A stretch of 64,000 nucleotides of DNA from the NCBI RefSeq assembly GCF_947497025.1, contig NZ_CANMFC010000002.1, forward strand, positions 480,966 to 544,965, read 5' to 3'. Source of the stretch: an uncultured Kushneria sp. (GTDB lineage: Bacteria; Pseudomonadota; Gammaproteobacteria; Pseudomonadales; Halomonadaceae). The first letter of the stretch is position 1. Every line of letters begins with the position of its first letter. Shown piece after piece: positions 36,476-46,179 of the stretch. The notes beneath the pieces are model-generated. The model ran no database searches. It was not told the origin of the DNA and was given only the letters and a program-made list of their open reading frames with translations. A program made the position numbers and the translations under genes.

Positions 36476-37480
36476 TCAGCGTATCTCGACCCAGTCCGGG
36501 GACTGGGCGACTTCCACGCGGTCGATGAACTCAAGCCTTCCCTCATCGAGACGATAGGCGGCCACATGATGGGATTGCTGGCCGGCCACCAGCATAATCT
36601 TCCCAGTAGCCTCCAGCGCAAAGCCTCGGGGCTGCGCCTCGACGTCAAAGGCGCCGATGCGAGTGAGTTCGCCGCTGTCGGCATCGACGGCAAAAGAGGT
36701 GATCAGCGAGCTGCTGCGCTCGGAGGCGTACAGATAGCGCCCTTCGGCGTCGAGATGAATGTCCGCCGCCCAGAATTTGTCGGCATTGCCCTTGTCCACC
36801 ACGACCCGCTGTCGCTTGTTCAGGGTTCGAGTGCTGCTGTCGTAGTCAAATAGCGTAATGGAGCCATCCAGCTCGCCGAGCAGATAAAGCTGTGTGCCGG
36901 CGGCATTGAAGATCAGGTGTCTGGGCCCGGTACCGTCGGGCAGCGCAACCTCGATCGTGTCTTTAAAGGGAGGCTGGGTTTCAAGGCTGGCGCAGTAGAG
37001 GCGATCGCCGCCGAGGCTGGTGAACAGCAGGTTGCGCTGATCCGGGTCCGGGAGAATGCAGTGGGCATTGGGTTCGGTATTCCACCGGCCCTGCTCGCCC
37101 TGTACAGCGCCTTCCCGGGAAATCTCGTAGGCAGCCACCAGATGATGGTGATAGGAGGCCGAAAAGAGGCGGCCATCCTGCGCCGAGCAGGCCAGGTAGG
37201 CGACGCTTTCATGGATGGGAAAGGTCGATACCGGCGTCAGTTGATGGCTCTGTGCATCAATGGCAAAGGTGAAAATGCCCATGGGGGTGCCGCGGCCGGC
37301 GGCATACAGATGGCGCTGATCAGGACTCAGGCACAGCGGCATGGAGCCACCGGCCTTTTCAAGGTCGGGGAGTGTGACGCGCTGGATCAGTTCAAGACGC
37401 TCGTGTGCATAGCGCACCAGACAAACCTCGCCGGCGCCGCCACAGCCGATATAGGCAAAAAGGGATTGCGATGATGACAT
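36476..37480 (-). CDS. Lactonase, 6-phosphogluconolactonase-like beta-propeller family
   Basis: This is a 334-residue protein built of repeated beta-propeller blades. Typical blade sequences are PLCLSPDQRHLYAAGRG, GTGPRHLIFNAAGTQLYLLGELDGSI and FWAADIHLDAEGRYLYASERSSS, as in the YbhE/Pgl family (Pfam Lactonase). ATG 37480 has AGGA upstream and gives the proper N-terminus (FAYIGCGGAGEV). The family hydrolyses sugar lactones. Lying at the edge of a polyol island, it could open a lactone formed from an oxidised sugar, or work in the pentose phosphate route; the sequence does not decide. Confidence 0.85.
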   Translation of the reverse strand: MSSSQSLFAYIGCGGAGEVCLVRYAHERLELIQRVTLPDLEKAGGSMPLCLSPDQRHLYAAGRGTPMGIFTFAIDAQSHQLTPVSTFPIHESVAYLACSAQDGRLFSASYHHHLVAAYEISREGAVQGEQGRWNTEPNAHCILPDPDQRNLLFTSLGGDRLYCASLETQPPFKDTIEVALPDGTGPRHLIFNAAGTQLYLLGELDGSITLFDYDSSTRTLNKRQRVVVDKGNADKFWAADIHLDAEGRYLYASERSSSLITSFAVDADSGELTRIGAFDVEAQPRGFALEATGKIMLVAGQQSHHVAAYRLDEGRLEFIDRVEVAQSPDWVEIR

Positions 37481-37817
37481 GTGCCCATCCTGATGTTGAA
37501 CGTGAAGGGACAAGGGTTACAGCCGTGCACCCTTTAATCCAGTCCGTGATTGTAGGGTCCTGCGCCTGTGAAGACGTCATCAACCATGGTCTGGCATCTC
37601 AAGTGGCGTCGGTTCGGCATGAACATCCTGCGTGATGACCATGAAGACATTGCACGGACGTGGGTTAGGCACTTTGCTTTTACCGGGTGTAAACTTTTCG
37701 CACTGTGCCGAGAGTATCGGTATCCACATTCATGACAGGACGTCTGCGGCGTGCAGGACGGACTGACTTTTCATATTTCCTGCTCATCAATGAGCGATAC
37801 AAGGACCCAGAGCTTTC
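37481..37817. promoter_or_regulatory. Divergent intergenic region between lactonase gene and metK
   Basis: These 337 bases must carry the metK promoter and probably that of the lactonase gene. I looked for a SAM riboswitch and did not see a convincing conserved core. No small gene or strong hairpin stands out. Confidence 0.3.
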
Positions 37818-39038
37818 ATGAGCGAATACTCCCTGTTTACCTCCGAATCCGTCTCCGAAGGACATCCTGACAAGATTGCCGATCAGATCTCCGATGCAGT
37901 GCTTGATGCCCTGATTGCCCGGGACAAGCAGGCGCGTGTGGCGTGCGAGACGCTGGTCAAGACGGGAGTCGCGATCGTGGCCGGCGAGATCACCACCAGC
38001 GCCTGGGTGGATCTTGAGGACCTGGTGCGCCGCGTGATTTCGGATATCGGCTATACCTCTTCCGAAGTCGGCTTTGATGGTGCCACCTGTGGCGTGCTCA
38101 ATCTGATCGGCAAGCAGAGCATCGATATCGCGCAGGGCGTGGACCGCTCCAAACCAGAAGATCAGGGTGCAGGTGACCAGGGGCTGATGTTTGGCTATGC
38201 CACCAGTGAGACGCCGTCCTATATGCCGGCGCCGATCCATTATTCGCATCGCCTGGTCGAGCGGCAGTCGGAGCTTCGCAAGAACGGTACGCTTTCCTGG
38301 CTGCGCCCGGATGCCAAGAGTCAGGTGACCTTTCGCTACGGCGAGGATGGCAAGCCGGTCGCCGTCGATGCGGTCGTGCTGTCAACGCAGCATGACGAGA
38401 GCATCTCGCAGGAAGAGCTGCGTCACGCCGTTGAAGAGCTGATCATTCGTGATGTGCTGCCGGCCGAGTGGATCACCGAGACGACCCGTTTTCACATCAA
38501 TCCGACCGGCAAGTTCGTGATCGGCGGGCCGGTGGGCGATTGCGGTCTGACAGGGCGCAAGATCATCGTGGATACCTATGGTGGCATGGCGCGTCACGGT
38601 GGCGGCGCCTTCTCCGGCAAGGACCCGTCCAAGGTGGACCGCAGCGCAGCTTATGCCGGACGCTATGTGGCCAAGAACGTGGTGGCCTCCGGGATTGCCG
38701 AGAAGTGCGAGATTCAGGTGTCCTACGCCATCGGTGTGGCCGAGCCGACCTCGGTGGCCATCAATACCTTTGGCACCGGCAAAATCAGCGATGACAAGAT
38801 CATCGAGCTGGTACGCGAGCACTTTGACCTGCGCCCCTACGCGATTACCCGGATGCTGGATCTTTTGCATCCGATGTATCAGCTTACCGCTTCCTATGGG
38901 CACTTCGGCCGTGAGCCGTTCGAGCACACCTATACCTGGCGCGACGTCAACGGTGAGGAACAGACCGAGACCTTCACCGCCTTCCCCTGGGAGAAGATTG
39001 ACCGTGCCGAGACGCTGCGGGACGCAGCCGGACTCTGA
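37818..39038 (+). CDS. metK: S-adenosylmethionine synthetase
   Basis: This 406-residue enzyme makes S-adenosylmethionine from methionine and ATP. It has the family blocks [30 protein letters not shown] (with a methionine-site Asp) and the phosphate loop [20 protein letters not shown]. Its length is slightly above that of E. coli MetK. With ahcY (40702) and metF (57076) in the window, three steps of the activated-methyl cycle are encoded within 20 kb. A terminator follows directly, so the antiporter gene downstream is a separate unit. Confidence 0.97.
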   Translation: MSEYSLFTSESVSEGHPDKIADQISDAVLDALIARDKQARVACETLVKTGVAIVAGEITTSAWVDLEDLVRRVISDIGYTSSEVGFDGATCGVLNLIGKQSIDIAQGVDRSKPEDQGAGDQGLMFGYATSETPSYMPAPIHYSHRLVERQSELRKNGTLSWLRPDAKSQVTFRYGEDGKPVAVDAVVLSTQHDESISQEELRHAVEELIIRDVLPAEWITETTRFHINPTGKFVIGGPVGDCGLTGRKIIVDTYGGMARHGGGAFSGKDPSKVDRSAAYAGRYVAKNVVASGIAEKCEIQVSYAIGVAEPTSVAINTFGTGKISDDKIIELVREHFDLRPYAITRMLDLLHPMYQLTASYGHFGREPFEHTYTWRDVNGEEQTETFTAFPWEKIDRAETLRDAAGL

Positions 39039-39066
39039 TACGCCATCCCGCCCGGTTGATGTGATC

Positions 39067-39092
39067 AAGCCCACGCCAGCGTGGGCTTTTTT
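39067..39092 (+). terminator. Terminator after metK
   Basis: AAGCCCACGC and GCGTGGGCTT form a stem around a short loop and run into six T. Confidence 0.88.
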
Positions 39093-39194
39093 GTGGCTGA
39101 GCGTGGGCTATGCTCATGACCACACTTCGATTCGCGCTCTAATTGTTACGGATCAATCATACAGGCGTCTATCTGACCGAACAGACGGAATCCC

Positions 39195-40460
39195 ATGCTT
39201 AATATTGCAGCACTGTTTATTACCATCACTGCGCTTTTTGCGTGGTTCAACTATCGTTTCGTTCGCCTGCCGGCCACCATCGGGGTCATGGTGATCGCCC
39301 TTTTGGCATCGCTGGGGCTGATCGCACTGGACCATCTGGGCTTTACCTATGTCACTGATATGGCCGAGCAGTGGCTGGGTAGTATCAATTTCAATGCGCT
39401 TTTGATGGACGGCATGCTGTCGTTTCTGCTGTTTGCCGGTGCCTTGCATGTGGATATCGACAAGCTCAAGCGCTATCGCTGGTCGATCGGCTTTCTGGCC
39501 TCGGTCGGCGTGGTAGTCTCGACGCTCGCCATCGGCAGTGCGGCCTGGTGGCTGTTTGCCACCTTTCATATCGAGGTGCCGTATCTCTACTGTCTCGTCT
39601 TTGGTGCGCTGATTTCGCCGACGGATCCAATCGCGGTGCTGGGCATCATGCAAAGCGCCGGGGCTCCGGAGGATATGGAGATCAAGATCGTGGGCGAGTC
39701 GCTGTTCAATGACGGCGTGGCGGTGGTGGTTTTTACCCTGCTGGTCGGCGCGGTAACGGCCGGTGAGCAGCTCACCCCCATGCATTCACTGACGCTTTTT
39801 GCCGAAGAGGCCGGCGGTGGGCTGCTGCTGGGGCTGGCGATGGGCTATATCGCCTATCGAATGATGAAAAGTATCGATCAGTATCAGGTTGAGGTGCTGG
39901 TCAGTCTGGCGCTGGTGCTGGGCGGTTATGCGCTGGCCACCTGGCTTGAAGTGTCCGGACCGATCGTGATGGTGGTCGCGGGACTCTTTATCGGCAATCG
40001 CGGACGCGAGCATGCCATGTCGGACAATACCCGTCGCTATGTGGATGGCTTCTGGGAGCTGATCGACGAGACTCTCAACGCGGTACTGTTTGTCCTGATC
40101 GGCCTTGAACTTCTGCTGATTCCCTTCGAATGGAGCTACCTGATGGTGGCCGCGCCGCTGATCGTGATCATTCTGACGGTACGGCTTGTCACCATCGGGC
40201 TGCCCATGATGGTGATGCGCCACTGGGTCGACTATCGCCGTGGCACGACGCGGGTCCTGACCTGGGGCGGGCTGCGCGGCGGTATTTCGGTAGCGCTGGC
40301 ACTGGGCCTGCCGGACAGCGAGTATCGCGAGCCGATCGTGATGATCACTTACATCATCGTGCTGTTCTCGATTCTGGTGCAGGGACTGACCATCGGCAAG
40401 CTGGTCGGGCATGTGGTGCCAGGCGTTGGTGAATCGTCAAAAGAATCGAAAAATCATTGA
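39195..40460 (+). CDS. CPA1-family Na+/H+ antiporter (NhaP type)
   Basis: This is a 421-residue inner-membrane cation/proton antiporter with about twelve hydrophobic segments. GALISPTDPIAVLGIM and GESLFNDGVAVVVFTLL are the paired ion-site motifs of CPA1 carriers, with the Asn-Asp pair in the second. The C-terminal WGGLRGGISVALAL block is also characteristic. Such carriers export Na+ and help adapt to salt and alkaline pH, consistent with a halophile. It lies alone between metK and the ahcY riboswitch. Confidence 0.9.
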   Translation: MLNIAALFITITALFAWFNYRFVRLPATIGVMVIALLASLGLIALDHLGFTYVTDMAEQWLGSINFNALLMDGMLSFLLFAGALHVDIDKLKRYRWSIGFLASVGVVVSTLAIGSAAWWLFATFHIEVPYLYCLVFGALISPTDPIAVLGIMQSAGAPEDMEIKIVGESLFNDGVAVVVFTLLVGAVTAGEQLTPMHSLTLFAEEAGGGLLLGLAMGYIAYRMMKSIDQYQVEVLVSLALVLGGYALATWLEVSGPIVMVVAGLFIGNRGREHAMSDNTRRYVDGFWELIDETLNAVLFVLIGLELLLIPFEWSYLMVAAPLIVIILTVRLVTIGLPMMVMRHWVDYRRGTTRVLTWGGLRGGISVALALGLPDSEYREPIVMITYIIVLFSILVQGLTIGKLVGHVVPGVGESSKESKNH

Positions 40461-40607
40461 GTCGTCACCTCGTGTTGATGATTTTGGGGCCGATACTGCG
40501 ATAGCGGGCGGGCAGCTTTTACCTTCGGTATTGACCATCAAAGGCGCCGGCCCGCTATAATTTGCATCAGATTTTCATATCCCACGTTTTTGTGGGACGT
40601 CATGTCC

Positions 40608-40684
40608 GCCCGAGGGGCGCTGCAGCAAAGGCACGACTTTTGCGAGGCTCGGGCTGGATACTCCGGATTCAACGGCGCCCGCTA
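40608..40684 (+). ncRNA. S-adenosylhomocysteine (SAH) riboswitch in the ahcY leader
   Basis: The conserved SAH riboswitch layout is present: CCCGAGGGGCGCTGCAGC at the 5' side, GAGGCTCGGG in the middle and AACGGCGCCCGC at the 3' side. CCCGAG (40609) pairs with CTCGGG (40648-40653) as the basal stem, and GGGCGC (40615-40620) can pair with GCGCCC (40675-40680) as the pseudoknot. It ends about 20 bases before the ahcY start, next to the AGGAG ribosome site. SAH accumulation should turn on expression of the enzyme that removes it. Confidence 0.92.
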
Positions 40685-40701
40685 TCTGCCAGGAGTGTTT
40701 C

Positions 40702-42105
40702 ATGGCTACTGCCGAAAACGCCGTCCATCAGGACTATAAGGTCGCCGATATCAGTCTGGCCGACTGGGGCCGCCGCGAGATTCGCATCGCCGAGACCGAA
40801 ATGCCGGCGCTGATGAAGATTCGCGCCAAGTATCGTGATCAGCAGCCGCTCAAGGGCGCCCGTATTGCCGGCTGCATCCACATGACCATTCAGACCGCGG
40901 TGCTGATCGAGACGCTGATCGAGCTGGGGGCCAGCGTCCGCTGGTCCTCGTGCAACATCTTCTCGACCCAGGATCAGGCCGCCGCGGCCATTGCCGCCGC
41001 CGGTATACCGGTCTTTGCCTGGAAGGGCGAGACCGAGGAGGAGTTCTGGTGGTGCATCCAGCAGACCATCGAGGGACCGGAGGGCTGGCGCCCGAACATG
41101 GTGCTCGACGATGGCGGCGATCTGACCCTGATGCTCCACGATGAGCATCCCGAACTTCTCGATGCCATTCACGGCATCAGCGAAGAGACCACCACCGGGG
41201 TACATCGCCTGGTCGAAATGATGCGCAAGGGCACGCTGCGTGTGCCGGCCATCAACGTTAACGACTCGGTCACCAAGTCGAAAAACGACAACAAGTATGG
41301 CTGCCGCCACTCGCTGTCGGACGCCATCAAGCGCGGTCTTGATCATCTGCTCTCCGGCAAGCAGGCGCTGGTCATCGGTTATGGTGACGTGGGCAAGGGC
41401 TCGGCGGCCGGTCTTCGCAACGAAGGCATGATCGTCAAGGTCAGCGAAGTCGATCCGATCTGCGCCATGCAGGCCTGCATGGACGGCTATGAGGTCGTCT
41501 CGCCCTACATCGATGGTGCCAACGATGAGTCCGGCAACAACCTCGATACGTACATGCTGGGCAAGATCGATGTGCTGGTGACCACGACCGGCAACATCAA
41601 TGTCTGCGACGCCGGCATGCTGGGCGCGATCAAGAAGGGCGCGGTGGTCTGCAACATCGGCCACTTCGATAACGAGATCGACACCGCCTATATGCGCAAG
41701 CACTGGGCGTGGGAAGAGATCAAGCCGCAGGTCCACAAGATCTATCGCGACGGCACGCCGGGCAACTTTGACCCGACCAGCGATGACTACCTGCTGCTGC
41801 TCTCCGAAGGGCGTCTGGTCAATCTGGGCAACGCGACCGGCCACCCGTCGCGCGTCATGGACGGCTCCTTTGCCGACCAGGTGCTGGCACAGATCCATCT
41901 GTATGAGCGCCGTTTTGCCGATATCCCCGTCGATGAGCGTCCGGCCGTGACGGTAGAAGTGCTGCCCAAGCAGCTGGACGAAGAAGTCGCCCGCTACATG
42001 GTCGAAGGTTTTGGTGGCACGCTCACCAAAATGACTCCGAAGCAGGCCGAGTATCTGGGCGTGCCGCAGGAAGGGCCGTTCAAGCCGCATGAGTATCGCT
42101 ACTGA
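40702..42105 (+). CDS. ahcY: S-adenosylhomocysteine hydrolase
   Basis: This 467-residue cytoplasmic enzyme splits S-adenosylhomocysteine into adenosine and homocysteine, using bound NAD. Key blocks are the N-terminal [51 protein letters not shown] with the active-site Lys, and the NAD motif [15 protein letters not shown]. The C-terminus ends PFKPHEYRY, the usual terminal Lys-Pro-x-x-Tyr-Arg-Tyr. The insertion-bearing long form is typical of bacteria. An SAH riboswitch lies in its leader and a GC-rich terminator follows. Confidence 0.98.
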   Translation: MATAENAVHQDYKVADISLADWGRREIRIAETEMPALMKIRAKYRDQQPLKGARIAGCIHMTIQTAVLIETLIELGASVRWSSCNIFSTQDQAAAAIAAAGIPVFAWKGETEEEFWWCIQQTIEGPEGWRPNMVLDDGGDLTLMLHDEHPELLDAIHGISEETTTGVHRLVEMMRKGTLRVPAINVNDSVTKSKNDNKYGCRHSLSDAIKRGLDHLLSGKQALVIGYGDVGKGSAAGLRNEGMIVKVSEVDPICAMQACMDGYEVVSPYIDGANDESGNNLDTYMLGKIDVLVTTTGNINVCDAGMLGAIKKGAVVCNIGHFDNEIDTAYMRKHWAWEEIKPQVHKIYRDGTPGNFDPTSDDYLLLLSEGRLVNLGNATGHPSRVMDGSFADQVLAQIHLYERRFADIPVDERPAVTVEVLPKQLDEEVARYMVEGFGGTLTKMTPKQAEYLGVPQEGPFKPHEYRY

Positions 42106-42151
42106 GTGAGTGGCTGACCGGGCCTTCAGGCCTGGTTTGATCCACGACATG

Positions 42152-42193
42152 AACGCCCCGGGGCCGCTTGAGCGGGCCCCCGGGGCGTTTTTT
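42152..42193 (+). terminator. Terminator after ahcY
   Basis: ACGCCCCGGGG and CCCCGGGGCGT form the outer stem and GCCGCT/AGCGGG part of an inner stem; seven T or A/T bases follow. Confidence 0.85.
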
Positions 42194-42373
42194 ATTGCCG
42201 GGGAAGGCATTGTATCGATGACAGGCAGCGCACGGCGTACCGCGACACTTTAACCCTTCGTCGTAGTGAGCCGGGCCTGACGGGCAAGTACGACATAATG
42301 GCCTGTCTGCAAATGGTCATGGTCTGCCCCGTGACAGGCCGGACGACTGAATCAACCTTTAGAGGATAACCGT

Positions 42374-42970
42374 ATGCGCTTCCCTCAGGCCTTCGCACTG
42401 ACAGGCACGCTGATGATGCTTTCCCTGCCGGCAATGGCACATCCCGGCCACGAGCATGGCTCGGGGTTGACGGCCGGGCTTTTGCATCCGCTGACCGGGA
42501 TGGACCATCTACTGGCCATGGTCGCGGTAGGGCTCTGGGCCGGATTTGTCATGCCAAAGCGTGTGCTGGTCGCACCCCTGACCTTCATGATCGCCATGGG
42601 CGGTGGCGCGCTACTGGGCTGGGCAGGGGTGGGTCTGCCCCTGGTAGAGCCCGGCATCCTGCTTTCCGTGATGATTTTCGGGCTACTGACACTGACAGGT
42701 GGCCAACAGCAACCCATGGCATTCACCCGTATTTCACTGCTGTGCATCGGGCTTTTTGCCGTACTGCATGGCCATGCTCACGCGACCGAAGCCAGTGGTC
42801 ACGTCGGGCCCTATCTGACGGGGTTCATGCTTTCCACGGCGGCACTGCACGGCCTTGGGGTGTTGATGGCCCTGACCGTCGCTCGTGGCAATGGTGCGCG
42901 TTGGATACAACGTGCCAGCGGTGCAGCCATTACTGCCAGCGGAGCACTTTTGATATTCGGTGCCACCTGA
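42374..42970 (+). CDS. HupE/UreJ-family metal transport protein
   Basis: This is a 198-residue inner-membrane protein with a signal peptide (to about residue 22, ending MAHPGHEH) and six hydrophobic segments. HPLTGMDHLLAMVAVGLWA and the later FAVLHGHAHA are the HupE/UreJ motifs; the His and Asp residues in them are probable metal ligands. Relatives carry nickel (or cobalt) into the cell for hydrogenase or urease. Neither enzyme is encoded in the window, so the physiological role here is open. Confidence 0.87.
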   Translation: MRFPQAFALTGTLMMLSLPAMAHPGHEHGSGLTAGLLHPLTGMDHLLAMVAVGLWAGFVMPKRVLVAPLTFMIAMGGGALLGWAGVGLPLVEPGILLSVMIFGLLTLTGGQQQPMAFTRISLLCIGLFAVLHGHAHATEASGHVGPYLTGFMLSTAALHGLGVLMALTVARGNGARWIQRASGAAITASGALLIFGAT

Positions 42971-42986
42971 GCACCTGGCCGTCCCG

Positions 42987-44699
42987 TTAGCGCCTCATCA
43001 GTTTTTTGAGCTGTGTGACGGTGCGGGTATTGAGCACGTCCTTTTTTTCAAGCCAGCCGCGACGGGCCTGCGTCACGCCGAGTGCCATGTGTCCCAGTTG
43101 CTCGGTCGAGTGGGCATCGGTATTGATGGCAAGGGCCACGCCGATGTCACGTGCCATGCGTGCCCAGCGATCGGCGAGATCAAGACGGGCGGGTTGAGCG
43201 TTGATTTCAAGAAAGACGCCGCGCTCTTTGGCCCCGCGCAGTACGGCCTCGACATCCACATCATATCCCTCCCGGCCGTTGATAATGCGACCGGTGGGGT
43301 GCGCCAGAATATTGACATGGGGGTTGTCCATGGCGCGCAGGATACGTTGGGTCTGTTTCTCCCTGGATAGATTGAACTTCGAGTGCACCGAGAAGACGCA
43401 GATGTCGAGCTCCCTGAGCACGTCATCGGGAAGGTCAAGAGAGCCATCCTCCAGGATATCGACCTCGTTGCCTTTCAAAACGGTAAAGTTCTTCAGGCGC
43501 TCGTTGAGCGTGTCGATTTCTGCCATCTGCTCGCGCAGGCGTTTGGCGTCCAGACCGTTGGCCATGGCCAGACGTTTGGAGTGATCGGTGATGGCAATAT
43601 AGCGATAGCCGCGACTTTTGGCGGCGTGCACCATGTCTTCAAGGCTTGCCTTGCCGTCGGAGGCGGTGGTATGCATGTGCAGATCACCGCGGATATCCTC
43701 CAGGGTAACAAGCTCTGGTAGCGTACCCTCCCGGGCGGCCTCGATCTCGCCACGGTTTTCCCGCAGCTCCGGCGGAATCCAGGGCAGGTCGATCCGTGAT
43801 AGAACGTCTTCTTCGGTACGGCCTGCCAGCTGTTTTTTCCCCTTGTAAATGCCGTACTCGTTGATCTTGAGTCCACGCTCGGTGGCCATCTTGCGGGTGG
43901 CGATGTTGTGTGCCTGCGAGCCGGTAAAATAGTAAAGGGCGGCGCCAAAGCTTTCATCGGCCACCACGCGTACATCCACCTGCAGGCCCGAGTGCAGATG
44001 AACGGTGGATTTCGTTTCGCCGTGCGAGACGGTTTCGGCAAGCTCCGGGTAGTCCAGCAAGTGCGCCATGATCGCCGAGCCATCATCGCTGCTGACCAGA
44101 ATGTCGAGATCGCCGACAGTGTCGCGGCCGCGTCTCAGACTACCCGCCGCACTGATGCGCTGTGCACTACCTGCATGTTCGAGCCAGGCGATTAGATCGG
44201 CAGCGGCCTGATGGGCCTGGTCGAGTCGCGCACGTGGCGGGATCTCATCGATACGCTCGGCCTCTCTGAGAATGCCGGCTTCGGTTTTTGGGCCAAAGCC
44301 TTCAAGCGCGCTGATACGACCTTCCCGTGCAGCCTGTTTCAGGGCCTCAAGACTATCGATGCCCAGCGCCTCAAAAAGATGACGCACGCGTTTTGGTCCC
44401 AGCTGGCTGACCCGCATCAGTTGCAAAAGCCCGGGCGGCAGACGCTTTTCGGCGTCCTCAAGTACCGTGAGGTGGCCCGTATTGATCAGCTCGGTAATCT
44501 TCTCGGCCAGATCGCGGCCGATACCGGACAGCTCGGTCAGTGGCTTGCCGCGGGCCACCATCTCCTGCAGGGCATGAGGGTGGGATTCAATGGTCTGTGC
44601 GGCACTTCGATAGGCGCGCACACGGAAGGCGTTGGCACCTTCGATATCCAGCAGATTGGCCAGGCGGTTAAGGGTACGGGCGATATCGGCGTTTTGCAT
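42987..44699 (-). CDS. polX: DNA polymerase X family protein with PHP domain
   Basis: This is a 570-residue repair polymerase/exonuclease. It has helix-hairpin-helix motifs near the N-terminus (LTELSGIGRDLAEKI and LEGFGPKTEAGIL). The polymerase active site has GDLDIL and DVRVV, bearing the metal-binding Asp residues. The C-terminal PHP phosphoesterase domain has DLHMHTTASDGK, ITDHS and NTDAH. Bacterial PolX fills short gaps and has metal-dependent 3'-5' exonuclease and AP-endonuclease activities. The gene converges with hupE and is not obviously in an operon. Confidence 0.93.
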   Translation of the reverse strand: MQNADIARTLNRLANLLDIEGANAFRVRAYRSAAQTIESHPHALQEMVARGKPLTELSGIGRDLAEKITELINTGHLTVLEDAEKRLPPGLLQLMRVSQLGPKRVRHLFEALGIDSLEALKQAAREGRISALEGFGPKTEAGILREAERIDEIPPRARLDQAHQAAADLIAWLEHAGSAQRISAAGSLRRGRDTVGDLDILVSSDDGSAIMAHLLDYPELAETVSHGETKSTVHLHSGLQVDVRVVADESFGAALYYFTGSQAHNIATRKMATERGLKINEYGIYKGKKQLAGRTEEDVLSRIDLPWIPPELRENRGEIEAAREGTLPELVTLEDIRGDLHMHTTASDGKASLEDMVHAAKSRGYRYIAITDHSKRLAMANGLDAKRLREQMAEIDTLNERLKNFTVLKGNEVDILEDGSLDLPDDVLRELDICVFSVHSKFNLSREKQTQRILRAMDNPHVNILAHPTGRIINGREGYDVDVEAVLRGAKERGVFLEINAQPARLDLADRWARMARDIGVALAINTDAHSTEQLGHMALGVTQARRGWLEKKDVLNTRTVTQLKKLMRR

Positions 44700-44811
44700 G
44701 AGTCTCGGCTTCCGGTCCGGTCACATGAAAAGAGGGCAGAACTGCTATCAGCATAGCGGTGCGCCGGCCTTTTTTCGTTTCCGGTGGTCTGTGACCGTTG
44801 ATGACAGGTTT

Positions 44812-44839
44812 GAAAGAGGGCCGCGGGGCGGCCCTTTTT
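44812..44839. terminator. Terminator between polX and gldA
   Basis: GGGCCGC and GCGGCCC form a seven-base-pair stem around GGG, with five T on the plus strand and CTCTTTC on the minus strand. It lies directly downstream of the leftward gldA gene. Confidence 0.55.
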
Positions 44840-44879
44840 CAGACAGCTGTTCAGACGGTTGAGGCTTGAAGGCCTGGGG

Positions 44880-46004
44880 TCACTCCCAGCCAAGCTTTTC
44901 CATGTAGGCTCGCGCATGAACGTCGACCGCCTTGATGGCGTAGACGACCTGGTCCGGCGTGAGCGTATAGGCCAGGTTGTGGATCGACTCGCCTTCTTTG
45001 AGTGCGGCCTCGGCCACGCGATACAGGTCTTCGTCGCTGACGTCCCTGAGCTTGAGCGCCTCCAGCGTCATCGGCAGGCCCAGGGCCAGATAGAGATCCA
45101 GATACTCTTCCAGTTCGGCCTGCGGCGTCTGATCCAGAATCAGTTGGGCCATGGTGCCGTACGCGACCTTTTCACCGTGAGTGAGCTCGTGGATATCGCC
45201 ATGCAGGGCGGTAAAGCCGTTGTGGATGGCATGCGCGCCGGCCAGACCGCCGCTTTCAAAGCCCAGTCCGCTCAAAAGCGTGTTGGCTTCGACCACGGCT
45301 TCAAAAGAAGGCGTCACGATCCCGGCCTGGTTGGCCTGCCAGGCGAGCAGGGCGTGATCAAACAGGACTTCTTCACACTTTTCGCCGATGGTCTGGCCCA
45401 GAAGGGTGGCCTGGCCGCCGGCCATGTTGGTGGCACAGGCGCGAATGGCGGCGCGTGCCTCGACCCAGGTGGCCAGCGCATCGGCGATGCCGGAAGCCAG
45501 AAAGCGCGGTGGTGCCTTGACGATAATGGCGGTATCGACCAGCACCAGATCGGGATTCTTGTTGTAAAAGCGGTAGGATTCGAACTCGCCCTCATCGCTG
45601 TAGATCACGGACAGCGCGCTGGTCGGGGCATCCGTTGAGGCGGTGGTGGGCAGGACCGCACAGGCGGCATTCATCCTGTCGGCCACACCCTTGGCCGTAT
45701 CCAGGGTCTTGCCACCGCCAAGACCGATGACCACATCCGCCCTGAGCTTTTCGCCCTGTTGAATCAGCCGGTCAATTTCAGCCGTGGAGGATTCGCCTTC
45801 AAAGATGGCGCGCTCAAAGCCGATGCCACTGCTCTTGAGGCTGTCACTCAACGCCTGGCCTGCCATTTTCCAGACGAAATCATCGGCAATGACCAGCGCC
45901 TGCCGACCCAGTTGCGACACATAGTGGCCGGCGCGGGAGAGTGTGTTGGCGCCCTGGACATAGCGGCCGGGGCTGATAAAGACCTTCTCGCTGGGAGCGG
46001 ACAT
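44880..46004 (-). CDS. gldA: Glycerol dehydrogenase (GldA type)
   Basis: This is a 374-residue zinc/NAD-dependent enzyme that interconverts glycerol and dihydroxyacetone. GLGGGKTLDTAKGVAD binds NAD; the zinc ligands are Asp in ASTDAPTSALSV, His in LAGAHAIHNG and His in LTHGEKVAYG. ATG 46004 follows AAGGAG by seven bases; the upstream in-frame residues are not family sequence. The dihydroxyacetone it could make is also a possible substrate of the DhaK-DhaL kinase at 24204. It is isolated, with its own terminator. Confidence 0.92.
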   Translation of the reverse strand: MSAPSEKVFISPGRYVQGANTLSRAGHYVSQLGRQALVIADDFVWKMAGQALSDSLKSSGIGFERAIFEGESSTAEIDRLIQQGEKLRADVVIGLGGGKTLDTAKGVADRMNAACAVLPTTASTDAPTSALSVIYSDEGEFESYRFYNKNPDLVLVDTAIIVKAPPRFLASGIADALATWVEARAAIRACATNMAGGQATLLGQTIGEKCEEVLFDHALLAWQANQAGIVTPSFEAVVEANTLLSGLGFESGGLAGAHAIHNGFTALHGDIHELTHGEKVAYGTMAQLILDQTPQAELEEYLDLYLALGLPMTLEALKLRDVSDEDLYRVAEAALKEGESIHNLAYTLTPDQVVYAIKAVDVHARAYMEKLGWE

Positions 46005-46179
46005 CAGGAGTCTCCTTCGGTATGGCGATAGGATGAGTGCAAAATGAGTGTAGCTGCCCCTGTGGTCTGCCACGTGCGACGATTCGACGGATGTCGATGT
46101 TATGTCGATAATTGTCTGTCATTGAAGGTGTTTAACGTGACGCAGGTAATGCGTTGTCGAGACTGTCCGGGAGGATCCG

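Noticed and set aside
37481..37817. SAM riboswitch before metK
   Set aside because: No conserved core or convincing stem arrangement of a known SAM riboswitch class was found by eye.
40669..42210. Long minus-strand open frame over ahcY
   Set aside because: It is antisense to a perfectly conserved ahcY and shows no recognisable domain.
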